A stretch of 64,000 bases of DNA from Pseudisothecium myosuroides (lineage: Eukaryota; Streptophyta; Bryopsida; Hypnales; Lembophyllaceae), in the NCBI GenBank assembly GCA_951799445.1, contig OX637289.1, positions 28,830,245-28,894,244 on the forward strand, written 5' to 3'. The notes beneath the pieces are model-generated. The model had not been told where the DNA came from. It searched no databases and saw nothing but the letters and a program-made list of their open reading frames with translations. Below, in pieces: positions 46,091-56,609 of this stretch (position 1 is the first letter of the stretch; each line of letters starts with the position of its first letter). A program made the position numbers and the translations under genes.

Positions 46091-46463
46091 TGTCGCAAAG
46101 TTTGCGGTCTATCTAGAAAAGCACGGAGCTTCTAGCTGTGGTGAATGTTTGTATTTTTAAAGACTAGTCAAGAATCAAGTACAAAGTACCAAAAATCAAG
46201 TATCAAAAATTAAGAATCAAATATCAAAATTTATAAATATATTAACTTCAAAAAAAAAAATCCTCATAATAATAATAATCATCTTCCTATTTCCTTTAAA
46301 TACTAATTATTTAAATAAAAATAGTTAAAACTTGAAGCTAATGTAAAAGTTAAAATAAAAATAAAAGCCACTCGACCTTCGAGTAACTAAATACCCATTA
46401 TAGAATTAACATGAAAATAAATAGATGATTAATTTTAACTAGTAGACGGCCCACATCACGACA
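46091..46463 (-). repeat. 5' LTR of the Gypsy element
   Basis: 373 bp with TGTCG...CGACA ends, about 98 percent identical to 39783-40157. It is very AT-rich. Transcription would run leftward from here. Confidence 0.9.
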
Positions 46464-46683
46464 ACGGTTTATGTACTTTAACTATACAATTGTTGTGTCA
46501 AAACTGCACAGCAATCATATAGTTAAAGTACATAAACCGTACGCTATTGATATTCATTGTTTTTGCACTGATTCAGTGCGTAAAAATACACTGAGTCAGT
46601 GCGATTATGGTACGAACCTATGAAACAACAATAATCGCACAATAATTGTTGCCAAATCGTAGGGTCTAAACTTTGTGATGTAG

Positions 46684-46809
46684 TCCAGTTCAAAAAAACC
46701 AATCTAGTTCAAACTGGCCCAAAAAACCAGTCTAGTTCAAATCCGGCCCAGAAACTAGTCAAGTCAACAAGCAATACAGTTCAGAAACAGAATCAATCAA
46801 TCAATCAAT

Positions 46810-46852
<43 letters not shown>

Positions 46853-47515
46853 AAGCCGCCCCCCCAGTTAGCCAGCAAGCAGCCGACTAGCTAGGAGGTC
46901 AATTCGACAAGCAGGTAGGGGCTTAGTCTAGGGGGCCGGGACTCTCACACATTTTTTTTCCTAGAATGTTGAATTAGAAGTCCTATTAGGCTGGGGAATA
47001 GAGTAGGGGAATAGGGGTTTAGGAAATGGAGAAAAAAAGAAAGGGGGAGAATAGAAGCAACACCTCCACGCGTCACACCTGCAAACAAGCACTCCCAACT
47101 CTCTCACCAACAAAACGAAAACCACAAAAAGGAAGGAGATAGGGGAAGAAGGAGATGAAATAGGCGAAAGGAGGTGAAAGACAATCAATAGTGTTTAGAC
47201 CTAGGATTAGGTAGATCTAGAGAGGAAATTCACAAGAATTCATTGTGACCATTAGGAGGAGGATTGGGATGACACAAAGGTGGGAATGTGTAAGAGGGTA
47301 GGAGGCACCATTAAAACTCTCTCGGAGTTTGAGACTATAGTGTAAGACACTAAGACCACCATCAATACCTTAGGTGGAATGATACTAGTGTAGAAGAGGG
47401 GAAGAGAAGGAAAAGAAAGGAAGAAAGAAAAGAAGGAGGTTAGAACGCAAAGTTGTAATATTTTCTAAAATAAGCGGTGAGCTTTGGAAAGAAAAGAAAT
47501 AACCAAGGAAGTACC
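46684..47515 (+). other. Leader part of XY copy 1 after the insertion
   Basis: Contains repeats of 'ccagtctagttcaaa', an AATC microsatellite (46791-46812) running into (AT)n (46813-46849), a GC-rich stretch (46853-46945) and purine-rich sequence up to the short exon. In XY copy 2 the corresponding stretch, inverted, has similar 'aaccagtttagttt' repeats near 60600-60650 and a GC-rich block near 60385-60540. Confidence 0.5.
46813..46849. repeat. (AT)n microsatellite
   Basis: About eighteen AT units preceded by five AATC units. Confidence 0.95.
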
Positions 47516-47575
47516 ATGGACGAGGATGCATACGAGAACATGGACGAGGTTATTTCCAACACCACCAGTGATGAG
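47516..47575 (+). other. Short acidic first-exon-like frame of XY copy 1
   Basis: ATG at 47516 in a favourable context (ACCATGG) opens 20 codons, MDEDAYENMDEVISNTTSDE, ending GAG|GTAAAT. The donor is phase 0. The downstream tract to 49350 is non-coding and intron-like. The equivalent frame in XY copy 2 also has an early acidic ED-xx-Y motif. Product unknown. Confidence 0.35.
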
Positions 47576-49350
47576 GTAAATCATTGAACTAATCTTTGGT
47601 GTTTTCTTCCTAATTACTTCTTGATTTTTTTTATTAGACCTTAATCTGTGATTAGCAAATATAGATTAGTGGAAGGTAGAAGTTTAGATTTGAAAGTTCA
47701 TAAATTAGGAAGTAGAATTTAGTAGATTTAGGAGGTGAAAATTAGAGTGAAATTGAGAAGTTAAAAAGTTAGAATTAATTTAGAAGTTTAATTTTAGAGA
47801 TTAAATTCTCAAATCAAATCTTAGAATAGTTTAAAAGTAAAAGGTTAGAGTTAATTTGGGAGTCAAAAATCAGAGTAAAAAATAGAAGTTAAAAATAAGA
47901 TCTTAGAGTAAATTTAGGAAGTAGAATTTAGAATCAATTTAAGGAGGTAGATTTGAAGAGTTAGAAATAGGAGTTAAATTTTCAAAGTTAGTCTAGAAGT
48001 TAGAGTTAGTTTTAAAGTTTAGAGTTAAAAGTTAAAATTTGGAGTAAAAATTAGAGAGTAAAATCCAAAGCTAAAAGTAGAAGTTAAAGATTAGAGGTAG
48101 AAGTTAAATTTTAGAGTTAGAAATGGAAATCTAGAGTTAAAAGTTAAAACGTAGAGCAACTTTGAAGAGGTTAAAAGTTAGAGGTAGAAGTTAAAATTTA
48201 GAGTTAATTTAAAGAAGTAAAAATCTAGAGTTACATTTAGAAGTTAAAACTTAGAGTTAGTTTTTAGAAGTAAAAATCTAGGGTTGGAAATTAAAACTAA
48301 AGTTAATTTAGAAACAAAAACTTAGAGTTAATTGTAGAAGTAGAAGCTTAGAATTAACCTTAGAGGTTAAAACCTAGAATTATACTGAAAAATAAAAAGT
48401 AGAAGATAATCTTAGAGGTTCATGGAAGGAACATAGGGGTTCCCATTTCAATTAATTCGGATTGTTAGAAATGGCACCAACTATCCAGTCTACCCTCGAC
48501 CTCGGGGGGGGCACCTAGTATTTTACTACAAACCACGTGCAAACAAGTGGTTTCTAATGAACTATAATTTCAACTTAAAATTTTGAGGGTTGCTTAATAA
48601 TGACTATAGGTTTCTATTGCCAAAATTTCAAACTAAAATAATAGTTGAAATGATTTGTACAAGAGGTTGAAAATGGCCTAAAACGGCATGTTTTTCAACT
48701 CAAATATTTATAGAGATCACATTTAGATGACCATTGCATCAATACTCAACTCAAAATGAACTTTCAATAGAGAGCTATTTTTAGGAATTTTTTGTTCATT
48801 TTTTAGACAATTTTTTAGGATATAATATAGGGGTGTGAAAGTTATTTTTCAGTTGTACAGTGTATCTAATTACTTCAAAAATTTGTAACTAATTATCATT
48901 AACAAATAAAAATATCAATAATTCAAAACATAAACTTTTGAAGTAGGAAAATCTAGTCATATTTTTTTTATTTCATTTTATTTAAATTTTAGGATATAAT
49001 ATAGGGGGTCCAAAGTTTTGTTCGCACGTGTTTTCTAATGGACACTCTAAGTGACCCCCCCGAGCCCTCGACATTGGATAGGTAGTTAGGAGGGTAGAAT
49101 TTCACCGTTAAATCACCGTGATCATTGATAATTGACAGTTAGCTTGAAAGTCACATCACTTGCATTTTAGGCATTTTTTTTTCCATCCACGACACTTAGT
49201 CAACATTAGCAAGATCCATTGCTTAGAAGGTACAGTGATCCGCGCTCACAGCACCTCTTAAATCAAAAAGTGGATAAAAGTTAAGAACCTGGTCGTGTTC
49301 GCTTCATTACCAAGGGTGGGTAATCGAGCGCCTATGGACCTCACTCTTGA
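47576..49350 (+). repeat. Degenerate intron-like tract of XY copy 1
   Basis: Nearly 900 bp (47640-48420) consist of variations on 'ttagagttaaaagtt' without a fixed period. Then follows anonymous sequence with a GGGGGGG run (48505-48511), an internal pair of similar lines ('aggatataatatagggg' at 48818 and 48992), and the family's terminal 'tccattgcttagaagg' block near 49220. Confidence 0.55.
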
Positions 49351-49399
49351 GACTTGTTATCTTGACTTGAATTCGTATCGGGATGGTTGCTTGATTTCT

Positions 49400-51700
49400 T
49401 TCAAACACTAGTTCTGGCTAATTTGCCTTTTGGTCATTCAACTTTGGAAACTAATCTTCGGATCATTTTAACACTAAAATTAGGCTATGAATAATTTAAC
49501 ACAAGAATTTCAAAGCTCTGTCTATTGGAAAATTTCACAAAGAAAAAAACAATAGCTAAGACTTTCACACCTCTAACATTCAAAGCTTTGTCGTATTTTG
49601 GAATATCATCAAAATTCTACAACTTTAAGATACTCAAGGCCAAAGTTTTGATGTGTTTTTGTAATATTCTAAAAAATCCACAAACCCCTCAAAGCGAAAG
49701 TTTTGTCGTGTCTGACTAAACCATGAAGGTACTACAACAATTCCAACAAGGTCAACTCAATTTTAGTCCAACAGATACATAGACAAGTTCGAGTACATGG
49801 ATTAGTACAATACTTGTTAGAATAACACAATGACTTGTTAGAATAAAACAAAAATACAAAACAAGTTAGTACAACCACGTTTCGGTGGGACATCAAATAC
49901 ACAAATTATTTTAAACACTTCAAAATCTCACACTAAAGCCCCCCTAAACGACATTGCCAAGGCACGAAGGAGGTTTGCTTTAGGATTAATACAACACTTA
50001 AAATCTTTCCAAACTTCAACAAAACTCAAGAATTTGTACAAACATCAACAAGCCAATAACCAACTCAAACAAGTGTATGGGTTGTTGCAAGAATGACCTT
50101 CCATTTTTGTTCCATTTTGGCCAGCACTCCCAGTACTATGAGCTTTTACATACAAATTTTTAAACATAAAATAAAATATAGATAATTAGTATAATACTAA
50201 GAATAGAAATATAGCATACCACCAAAATTTCAGACCTAAGAAAAATCTAGGTCAAAAGTTATTTATGAAAAAGAGAGAGCTGAAATTTTGAAGAAAATAC
50301 ATACTTTGACGTTTTAATTTGTAAAAAATAGGAATTTTTTTTGGAAGAATCTAAAAATTTTCCATTTGTAAAGACTTCATGGTGAAGAGATTTTACTAAA
50401 AGAATGGTCTTAAAACTATCTTCAATGTTCAAAATTGCGCGTGCAAGGGAGCCCTCTTTGCATGGACGTGGACGACATAAAATAAAATATTTTTAAATTT
50501 TCCTTGGTCGAAACATGACTTCCTACTATGGGAATAGACCATAGAAATTTCAGCTCTAGATCATTAAATTTGGGTACTCCATAGTACTCAAAACCCCTAA
50601 AATTCAAAACGTGACATATTAACTTAATTGATTTTTAAATATAAAATGATTTTTTAAAATTTCTGAAAAATATGGGATATGATTGCATTTAAGATAGACA
50701 TCTCCAATAAAAATTTCAACTTCATGCAAGCCATGCTTCAAAAGTTATTGCAGAAGGAAGCTTCCGCTTTCCTTTTGTGACAATGTTATAGTACAGGTAA
50801 TTCTTACAATGACCCGTATACAAGAGTCAACTTTGAAGGGACTCCAATGTCCTTCAAATGAAGCTTAAAAAACAACAACAACGGAGCTTGAAATGCTCCA
50901 AAGACACACAATTTTGGCAACGTGATCTAAATAGCCAAAATCCAACTAAATGGATCTAAATGTGTAAAATAAGCCAAAATATGGCTATAAAAGGTGTTGT
51001 GAGAGGAAAATGAGTCCCCTTATATAAATTTTCAAGGGCAACCCCCCCCCTCTCTTTTCCTATTGGTAAGCTTATCATTTAGGATTTTCATCGTAAATTG
51101 CCAATTTTGACTTTCTACGTTGATCTAAACTCCTAACTTTTAAAGATTAATTCCAAATCCAAAATCAATTTGCGCCATTGGTTTCAAAAGGCCATTGTTA
51201 TCCTTGAAGAATTTTCCACCTTTCATAGCAAATTCCAAAAAAGCCAACAAAACCTATCACTAACTGAACACCAAAACGGGGTAAATATCAAAATCTTAGA
51301 GTTTTGATTTTTCTGATAAAAGTAACTAGCCTAGGCTTCTTATTAGGGGGGAGTAAGAAAAGACCTAACTTTGACCTCATTCCAATTTAGTATGCTCCCG
51401 ATACGCCGGTCAATTCCACCGTAATTTTTAATTTCACCAATTGTCGGAGAATCTCACCGATTCAGGTACTTTTGGCTATCGGAATGTTTTGAAACTTGTT
51501 GGAGCATCTTATTAGCATAAAAGAAGCTAGTCTAATTTTTAGTGAGATTTTAACGCAACCTAGGTAATTTCTAGAAACTTTTCATCGTAGATTTGAAAAT
51601 TGATAGTTCGGAAGGGTACCTTCTGCAACTTAGAAGATTTTGAAACTTTTTATGGAACCTCTCATGGAATTCCACAAAGAATGTGCAAGATCATATTTTT
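49400..51700 (-). repeat. X repeat copy 2 (inverted, without Y)
   Basis: Read on the minus strand it contains the X landmarks in order: 'cataaaaa(g)tt...cttct' near 51650, 'acctaggttgcg' near 51560, 'attagactagcttctttta' near 51530, 'cctaggctagttactttt' near 51330, the TATA box at 51019-51027, 'ccttggcaatgtcg' near 49960, and the tandem 'acaaagctttg' words at 49500-49710. It meets the end of XY copy 1 tail to tail. Confidence 0.6.
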
Positions 51701-52146
51701 ACTTTGTACAAAGATCAAAGGAGAATCACATTCCACCTACCGGTCCATCTTGAAATTCTAACTTTTGCACGCCAACAATCAAATTTTTGGCTATTTCTTT
51801 GATACTATGGGGAAAGTGAAACCTATCTTTGAAAATGGACTTAGGACGTCAACGGTGTTCCATTGGATCAATTTTAGCCATAAGATGTCATATGCACCAT
51901 AGATTTGGCCTATTTAGGCCAGGTTAGCCCTAACTCTATTATTCATCTAAACTCCTGTGTATTAACCTATGTACAAGTGGGAATGGGATTTATTTGGGGG
52001 AAAACAATCTACAAGGGACCAAATGCTATATTGGCATGTGACATACCTATTTTGATTTCACACACTTTTATTTGGATTATTTGCATACAAAACTACACTC
52101 AAACTCATGAAAAAAAATAAAAATAAAATCACAAGTCGTAAGTGAC
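51701..52146. other. Unassigned, partly Copia-derived
   Basis: No intact gene. The last 100 bp may belong to the Copia reading frame that ends at 52236, but stops prevent following it upstream. Confidence 0.35.
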
Positions 52147-52236
52147 GAATTGGGAGCTTATATAAATCCTTTAACTAAGGTGGATTGTACTAATTATGTT
52201 GCTACCATTATTAAACGCATTTTCAAGTTCTTGTAG
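52147..52236 (+). pseudogene. C-terminus of a Copia polyprotein (RNase H end)
   Basis: The frame reads ELGAYINPLTKVDCTNYV and closes with TAG at 52234-52236. The PLTK motif is the usual end of Copia RNase H (ADPLTK/ADIFTK). Upstream in-frame residues KSQVVSD fit the same region. Only this tail is readable. The LTR-like copy C2 follows directly, supporting a 3' end of a Copia element. Confidence 0.4.
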
Positions 52237-52329
52237 ATGAAGTGATATTTCTCTTGAAATTTTATTTTTTACCTCTATTAGACATATGTTTGATCCTAGT
52301 TCATTATTTTCATACTTGGAGTAAATTTT

Positions 52330-53550
52330 TTAATTGTATTTTGTGTGTATGAAATTGGAGTTGGAGATAGTTTGTCTTCTAGTTTTACCGGGAGTTTTAC
52401 TTTGAGGTGATTTATCTTCAAATTAAAGATAGAAAGTTAATTGTGTGGTTAATTATGATGACCTATGATTGTTCAGCTAGCCATGTGGATAAAATATAGG
52501 CTGAACACCACTTGACTTGTGTGGTGTGGATTAAAGATAAGGTGGAGGATAAAGAGAGGAGTCTTCTCTTTCTTTCTCATAGTTTGTTTTGGGATTGAAT
52601 GTTTGAGGAGAGAAATCTCATGACTCATGGTATATAAAACATTTTGTAATGAAAATTTAATGAGTTTTGTATCATGGTGTTGTGTTTCCAAAGGTCCTCA
52701 TTTGCTTAATTTGGATTTAGCATTCAAGATTTGTACTAGTTTAATTGGAAAAAGGTCTGCTACCTCTCATGTGAAGGGACAGAGACTTTGATTGGCCATA
52801 AAAGATGAAATTTTAAGAAAGTGTGAAATTTTTGTCAGCTTTCTATGAAGCTATTACTTATTCTATTTAAATTTGTTATAAGTGAATTGTAAGTGTCGAA
52901 GTGAAAAAGGGTCTGTTGCCCTCAATTCTAAATATTGAAACTTTGGGTAGTCATAAAAATTGCACAAAGTGTTAGATTGATTTGAGATTTAAAAGAAAAG
53001 TAGAAAATTGTGTTAGCTTTTCCAAAATCTAGCACTTATCTTATTTGAAATCTTAAAGCAATAGTGACACTAAATCAAAATTCAACTAAGGAGTTGAAGT
53101 TGGAGTTGGAAGAGGCATTGAAGACTTGTATATCGTGACTTGTGACTTTCTTTTCCTTGTAAACTTTGTTGTTGCGGGCAGCAAGGATTATACCATTGCT
53201 TAGATTCATTTTGTTTTGTAGCAACAAAGTGGGGTTTTCGCCCATATAGTCAAAACTTGCTCTGTTTTCACAGTGAAGCTGAATTAATGACCAACAGACT
53301 ATAAGTTTGAAAATTTAGGAGCCATATTCATTGACGGTGTCTTAAGGTTTGTCGTCGGTTCTACCCGTTCCGTATCCCGTGATTTCTTATCCCTACTTTG
53401 ATTTGTGAACTAACTTAGAGTCCAAACAAGATAGGCTAATAGGGAGCAAAAGTCTTAGGGCGGTGTAGAAGATTCAATGATCAAGGTTCAAGAATTATAC
53501 ACAACATTGTCTTCTTTTATTACTAAGCCTTTTTTTGGCACAACCAAGAT
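52330..53550 (+). repeat. LTR-like copy C2 of the Copia-type family
   Basis: Inverted relative to 8690-10311, and lying downstream of a Copia C-terminal frame, as a 3' LTR would. Repeated units in the middle (around 52750-52900 and 52900-53060) correspond to the 210-bp units of C1. The left edge is purine-rich ('ggagttggagatag'), a possible polypurine tract. Confidence 0.5.
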
Positions 53551-53645
53551 CCCCAACAAATTTCAATGAGAACCTTTTTCTATACAGCACCGCATGAGAA
53601 ATTTCAAATGTTTGCATGAATTAGAAGGAAGTTGAAGAGGCAATA

Positions 53646-53904
53646 GAGTTATTCGTAAAGTACCCTAAACTGGGGTTTAAACCCGTGAGTTTTGTGAAAA
53701 AGCCGGTTGAGTTAAAAAAGTCGGAATAAAAGTGGGTATGAAACTTATTTTTCCATCAAAATGGTGCCTAAAAAATTTTGGTCCCCACTTTTGAGGTTGT
53801 GTGTCATAAGTATCTTGCAAAATTTTTTGACACTTCAACTATAGTTGCCTTCTCAATTTCAGAAAAAGTTCTGCCCAAACTAGGGAGGACTTTACGAATA
53901 ACTC
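53646..53904. mobile_element. 259-bp TA-flanked MITE (Stowaway/mariner-like)
   Basis: The ends are GAGTTATTCGTAAAGT at the left and the complement ACTTTACGAATAACTC at the right, with further pairing of CCCTAAACTGGGG against CCCAAACTAGGG. TA flanks both sides (53644-53645 and 53905-53906). Non-coding. Confidence 0.8.
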
Positions 53905-54207
53905 TAATAAACTTGTTATTTTCCCTTCATAGTGGCAGTACTAGAAAACCATGACCAAATCAACAAAAAATCAACTAATTTATGTTGTTTGGGGCATTGG
54001 AATGAATAGTTTTACTGATTTTTGAATTTTCTGTGAAAATTAACTAAATGGCCACGAACTTTTTGTTGATTTGAATAGTGCAATGACCAAATCAACAAAA
54101 CTTCAAAGAATCTAAAATCTTTTTGGAATCTTTTGGAATCTTTTTAAAATCTACTAGGATTGTTTGGAATCTTTTAGAATCTTTTAAAATCTTTGGTTTC
54201 TACATAA

Positions 54208-55505
54208 CTCCTAAAGGACCAAGGCATTTCCTAGCTCCAAAACCACTGAAAACAGCCATTTCTATTGCAATCACTTAAAACCAAAAAAAACTTTTAAGAA
54301 AATCTAATAGTAGGATCTTGCACTTCACTTGTATCAGATCATGTATTAAAATTTCATCAAGTTTGACCATATGGATTGGAAGATATTAGCATTTGAAGTT
54401 GGAAAAAGAAATTTTTTTGAACTGTGGCTTGCAATTTCAGATGACTTTGACAGCCATTTGTGGATTTTTTTTGCACTAAACACCATAAAATTAAAAAAAT
54501 TTATGTTGAAAGTTTGAATTGAGAATCAGGGAAAAAAAATTCAGAATGTCAAAACTTAATTTTCACATGTAAAAAAATTATTAAGTAGAAGTAGGTCCAA
54601 AATTGAACAAAACACTAAATTGTTAATAGCTCTTAGGTGGAATTAAAACACCATAATCCCAATGGTGGAATTGATCTTGCATAAAAATTTAACCTTGTCA
54701 AAAAAAAATTGAAAAAAATTGAAAATTGCATTCAAAAATAAATTCTACAAGTTGTTTTTTGAAGTAGATGCTTAGATTGCCCGAAAAACAAGATTACCCA
54801 TAACTTTCTCATTCTGAGTCCAAATAAGGTAACACCCCCCCCCCCCCCCATTCCCAACTAGTGAACCATTCCTGACCTATAGGTGCACATATTTTTGATG
54901 ATGCTTAGAATGCAATTTTTTTTCGTTTTCAAGGTTGGAACTAATAACTACATGACACATGTTCCAAGTTGTGAAAAAAAATAGGAAATAATGATTAGGT
55001 AAAAAGTTATTGAATGATCGGAATTGGAAGAGTCTATACATTGGCCATGGGTCCGACGCACTTTTTGCCTCCCAAAATTCATAGTAATTTCAGTTCAAGC
55101 GATAAAATTACCAATTTTTTTTGCAATCCATGTCATTTCTATTGATGTACCTCTGAAATATATTTGTTTTGCCTTCACTACTCCAGATCATGTCGGAATT
55201 CCTTACTTGGTTGGTTATGAGGGGGGATTACCTTAGAATGAATCAAAGCTTCAAATATAGACAAAAATATAATCTTTTAAAAAAAAAATTCATTTTTTTT
55301 TTTTTTGTCAATGAACAACTTTTTTGACTTAGGTTGGCATAATTATTGCTCCCGGGCATCGATTGAAAAAAGATTATATTTTTAGAAAGCTACTAACATT
55401 CCCTATCTTCAAAAAAAAATTCAAAAATTCAGGTCAAGATTTGAGGTCACATGAGCCTACCCCAAATCCCAAAAGTCCCCCAAGGGGACTTTGGTCTTTA
55501 AGGGG
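54208..55505. mobile_element. TTAA-family element, copy F
   Basis: The left end CTCCTAAAGGACCAAGG and the right end CTTTAAGGGG belong to the TTAA family; flanks are ATAA (54204-54207) and TTAA (55506-55509). The left 300 bp match the left end of composite E ('aggatcttgcacttaacttg', 'ggattggaagatat'). A C15 homopolymer lies at 54835-54849. Non-coding. Confidence 0.65.
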
Positions 55506-55599
55506 TTAATACATTCATAATATTTGGGTAGATTTTGGAATGTTCTCATACTATAGTAGTAGGACAAGGTTGACACATTGATGCAAAATAATTAATTAA

Positions 55600-56020
55600 C
55601 CCCTAAGACCCTGAGGCATGATTTCAAGCCATTTTCTACTTTTAGATTGGTCGTTTCCAGTACAATATTTGTTGAATACGATTTTTGTGAAATTTTTACC
55701 AAAGGTGTGTTTCAATTCATTACCAGCTTGATGCCTTAAAATTATCAGACTAATCCAAGTTGCAATTAAAAAGTTATGTCTCAAAAAGTCATTTTTAAGT
55801 TTCAGGCAATTTTGGGCAGCCATGACAAATTGATCAAATTGGTCTAAAATTCTATATACATACTCTCAACAAGATTGTTAACATAATTCGTAAAGTTGAA
55901 AGGCATGCAAGCACATAATTTTAACTTACAAGCATTTGAAATAAGTTTTCCTCATTTGAGCTATGTTTAAAACACCACAATTGAAATTCTATGTACAGTA
56001 CAATGGAAATATTTTAATTA
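55600..56020. mobile_element. Partial TTAA-family element, copy G (left end only)
   Basis: TTAA at 55596-55599 is followed by CCCCTAAGACCCTGAGG. The next lines resemble the A/C/D interior loosely (a 'cagtacaat' block and 'tttttaccaaagg'). No matching right end is seen before the foldback, so the copy is truncated or interrupted. Confidence 0.4.
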
Positions 56021-56046
56021 AATTTAATCATTTACAATTTGGTATT

Positions 56047-56412
56047 TTTTAAACTCAGCAAATTTTGACGGCCATTTTTTGCATAGTAGAATAATTTTTT
56101 CAAAAAACTTTGAACAGAGAAAAGTTGGGAAATCCAACCAACTTTTATTTCCAAAAATCCGTTTGAGATTTTGACCTTCCAATCAAAAGTTATGGACAAA
56201 GTTCAGAGAGGGGTTGCAAGGGACATTTTCTTTAACATTTTCAAACATCCTCTCTGAATTTTGTACATAACTTTTGATTGGAGACTCAAAATCACAAATG
56301 GATTTTTGGAGGTAAAAGTTAGCTTGATTTTCCGACTTTTCATAGTCCAAAGTACTTTGAAAAAAGTTATTCTACTATGTGAAAATGACCGTCAAAGTCT
56401 GCTGAGTTTAAA
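56047..56412. repeat. Long foldback, second family copy
   Basis: The left edge 'tttaaactcagc' and the right edge 'gctgagtttaaa' pair, and the arms of about 165 bp pair along their length around a centre near 56230. It shares the inner arm sequence ('aactttgaac', 'ttattctactatg', 'aaaagttagctt') with the foldback at 30568-30961 but has different outer ends. Confidence 0.75.
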
Positions 56413-56465
56413 TAATCCGAATTGAAAATGGATAAATGAAAAAAAGATATTTACATGTACATATA

Positions 56466-56605
56466 ATTGTAATGGTGGTTTATTGGTGAAGGCCTTAGGT
56501 CTCTTGGCCATGAGGTTGTGAGTTCAAACCCGGTGGCCAACAATGGGGTGGTTGTGTACTGCCCTAAATGTTTGGGCAAAAGTAAAAAAATTGTTTGTTG
56601 CCCGG
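56466..56605 (+). mobile_element. tRNA-derived SINE
   Basis: The head has an A-box-like TGGTTTATTGGTGAAG and, about 40 bp later, a B-box-like GTTGTGAGTTCAAACCC, the spacing of an RNA polymerase III internal promoter. The body continues 'ggtggccaacaatgggg' to an A/T-rich tail. A CACTA element starts immediately after it. Confidence 0.6.
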
Positions 56606-56609
56606 ATAT

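Larger units (their letters stand above)
39783..46463 (-). mobile_element. Ty3/Gypsy LTR retrotransposon, decayed coding region
   Basis: 6.68 kb in minus orientation, with LTR pair, primer-binding site, polypurine tract and domain order gag, protease, reverse transcriptase, RNase H, integrase, the Ty3/Gypsy order. The target duplication is ACGG (39779-39782 and 46464-46467). It interrupts the foldback, whose opposite arm confirms that the undisturbed target had a single ACGG. The reading frame has seven in-frame stops and three frameshifts, so this copy cannot make its own proteins. No chromodomain is seen after the integrase. Confidence 0.92.
39636..46683. mobile_element. Foldback MITE (363 bp) split by the Gypsy insertion
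   Basis: The left arm 39636-39782 continues at 46464-46486 after the retrotransposon. The right arm 46518-46683 is its reverse complement, starting 'ctacatcacaaag' at the left edge and ending 'ctttgtgatgtag'. The arms are about 165 bp with few mismatches and the loop is 31 bp (46487-46517). TA near both edges (39637-39638 and 46681-46682) could be a target duplication, so the ends would be CATCACAAAGTTTAGACCC. It resembles a large mariner-type or unclassified foldback MITE. Confidence 0.8.
37890..49350 (+). repeat. XY repeat copy 1, interrupted by a foldback and a Gypsy element
   Basis: Removing the 7.0-kb insertion (39636-46683) leaves about 4.4 kb. In order it holds the X block (conserved with 49400-51700 and 61000-62790 in inverted orientation), a TATA promoter at 38562-38570, a leader with tandem repeats around 'gacggcgaagctttgaa', a block of 'ccagtctagttcaaa' repeats, a GC-rich stretch (46853-46945), a short exon (47516-47575) and a long degenerate tract ending near 49350. 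The same order occurs on the minus strand at 62790-58500. Class unknown; the layout resembles the 5' part of a retroelement or a non-coding transcription unit. Confidence 0.5.
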
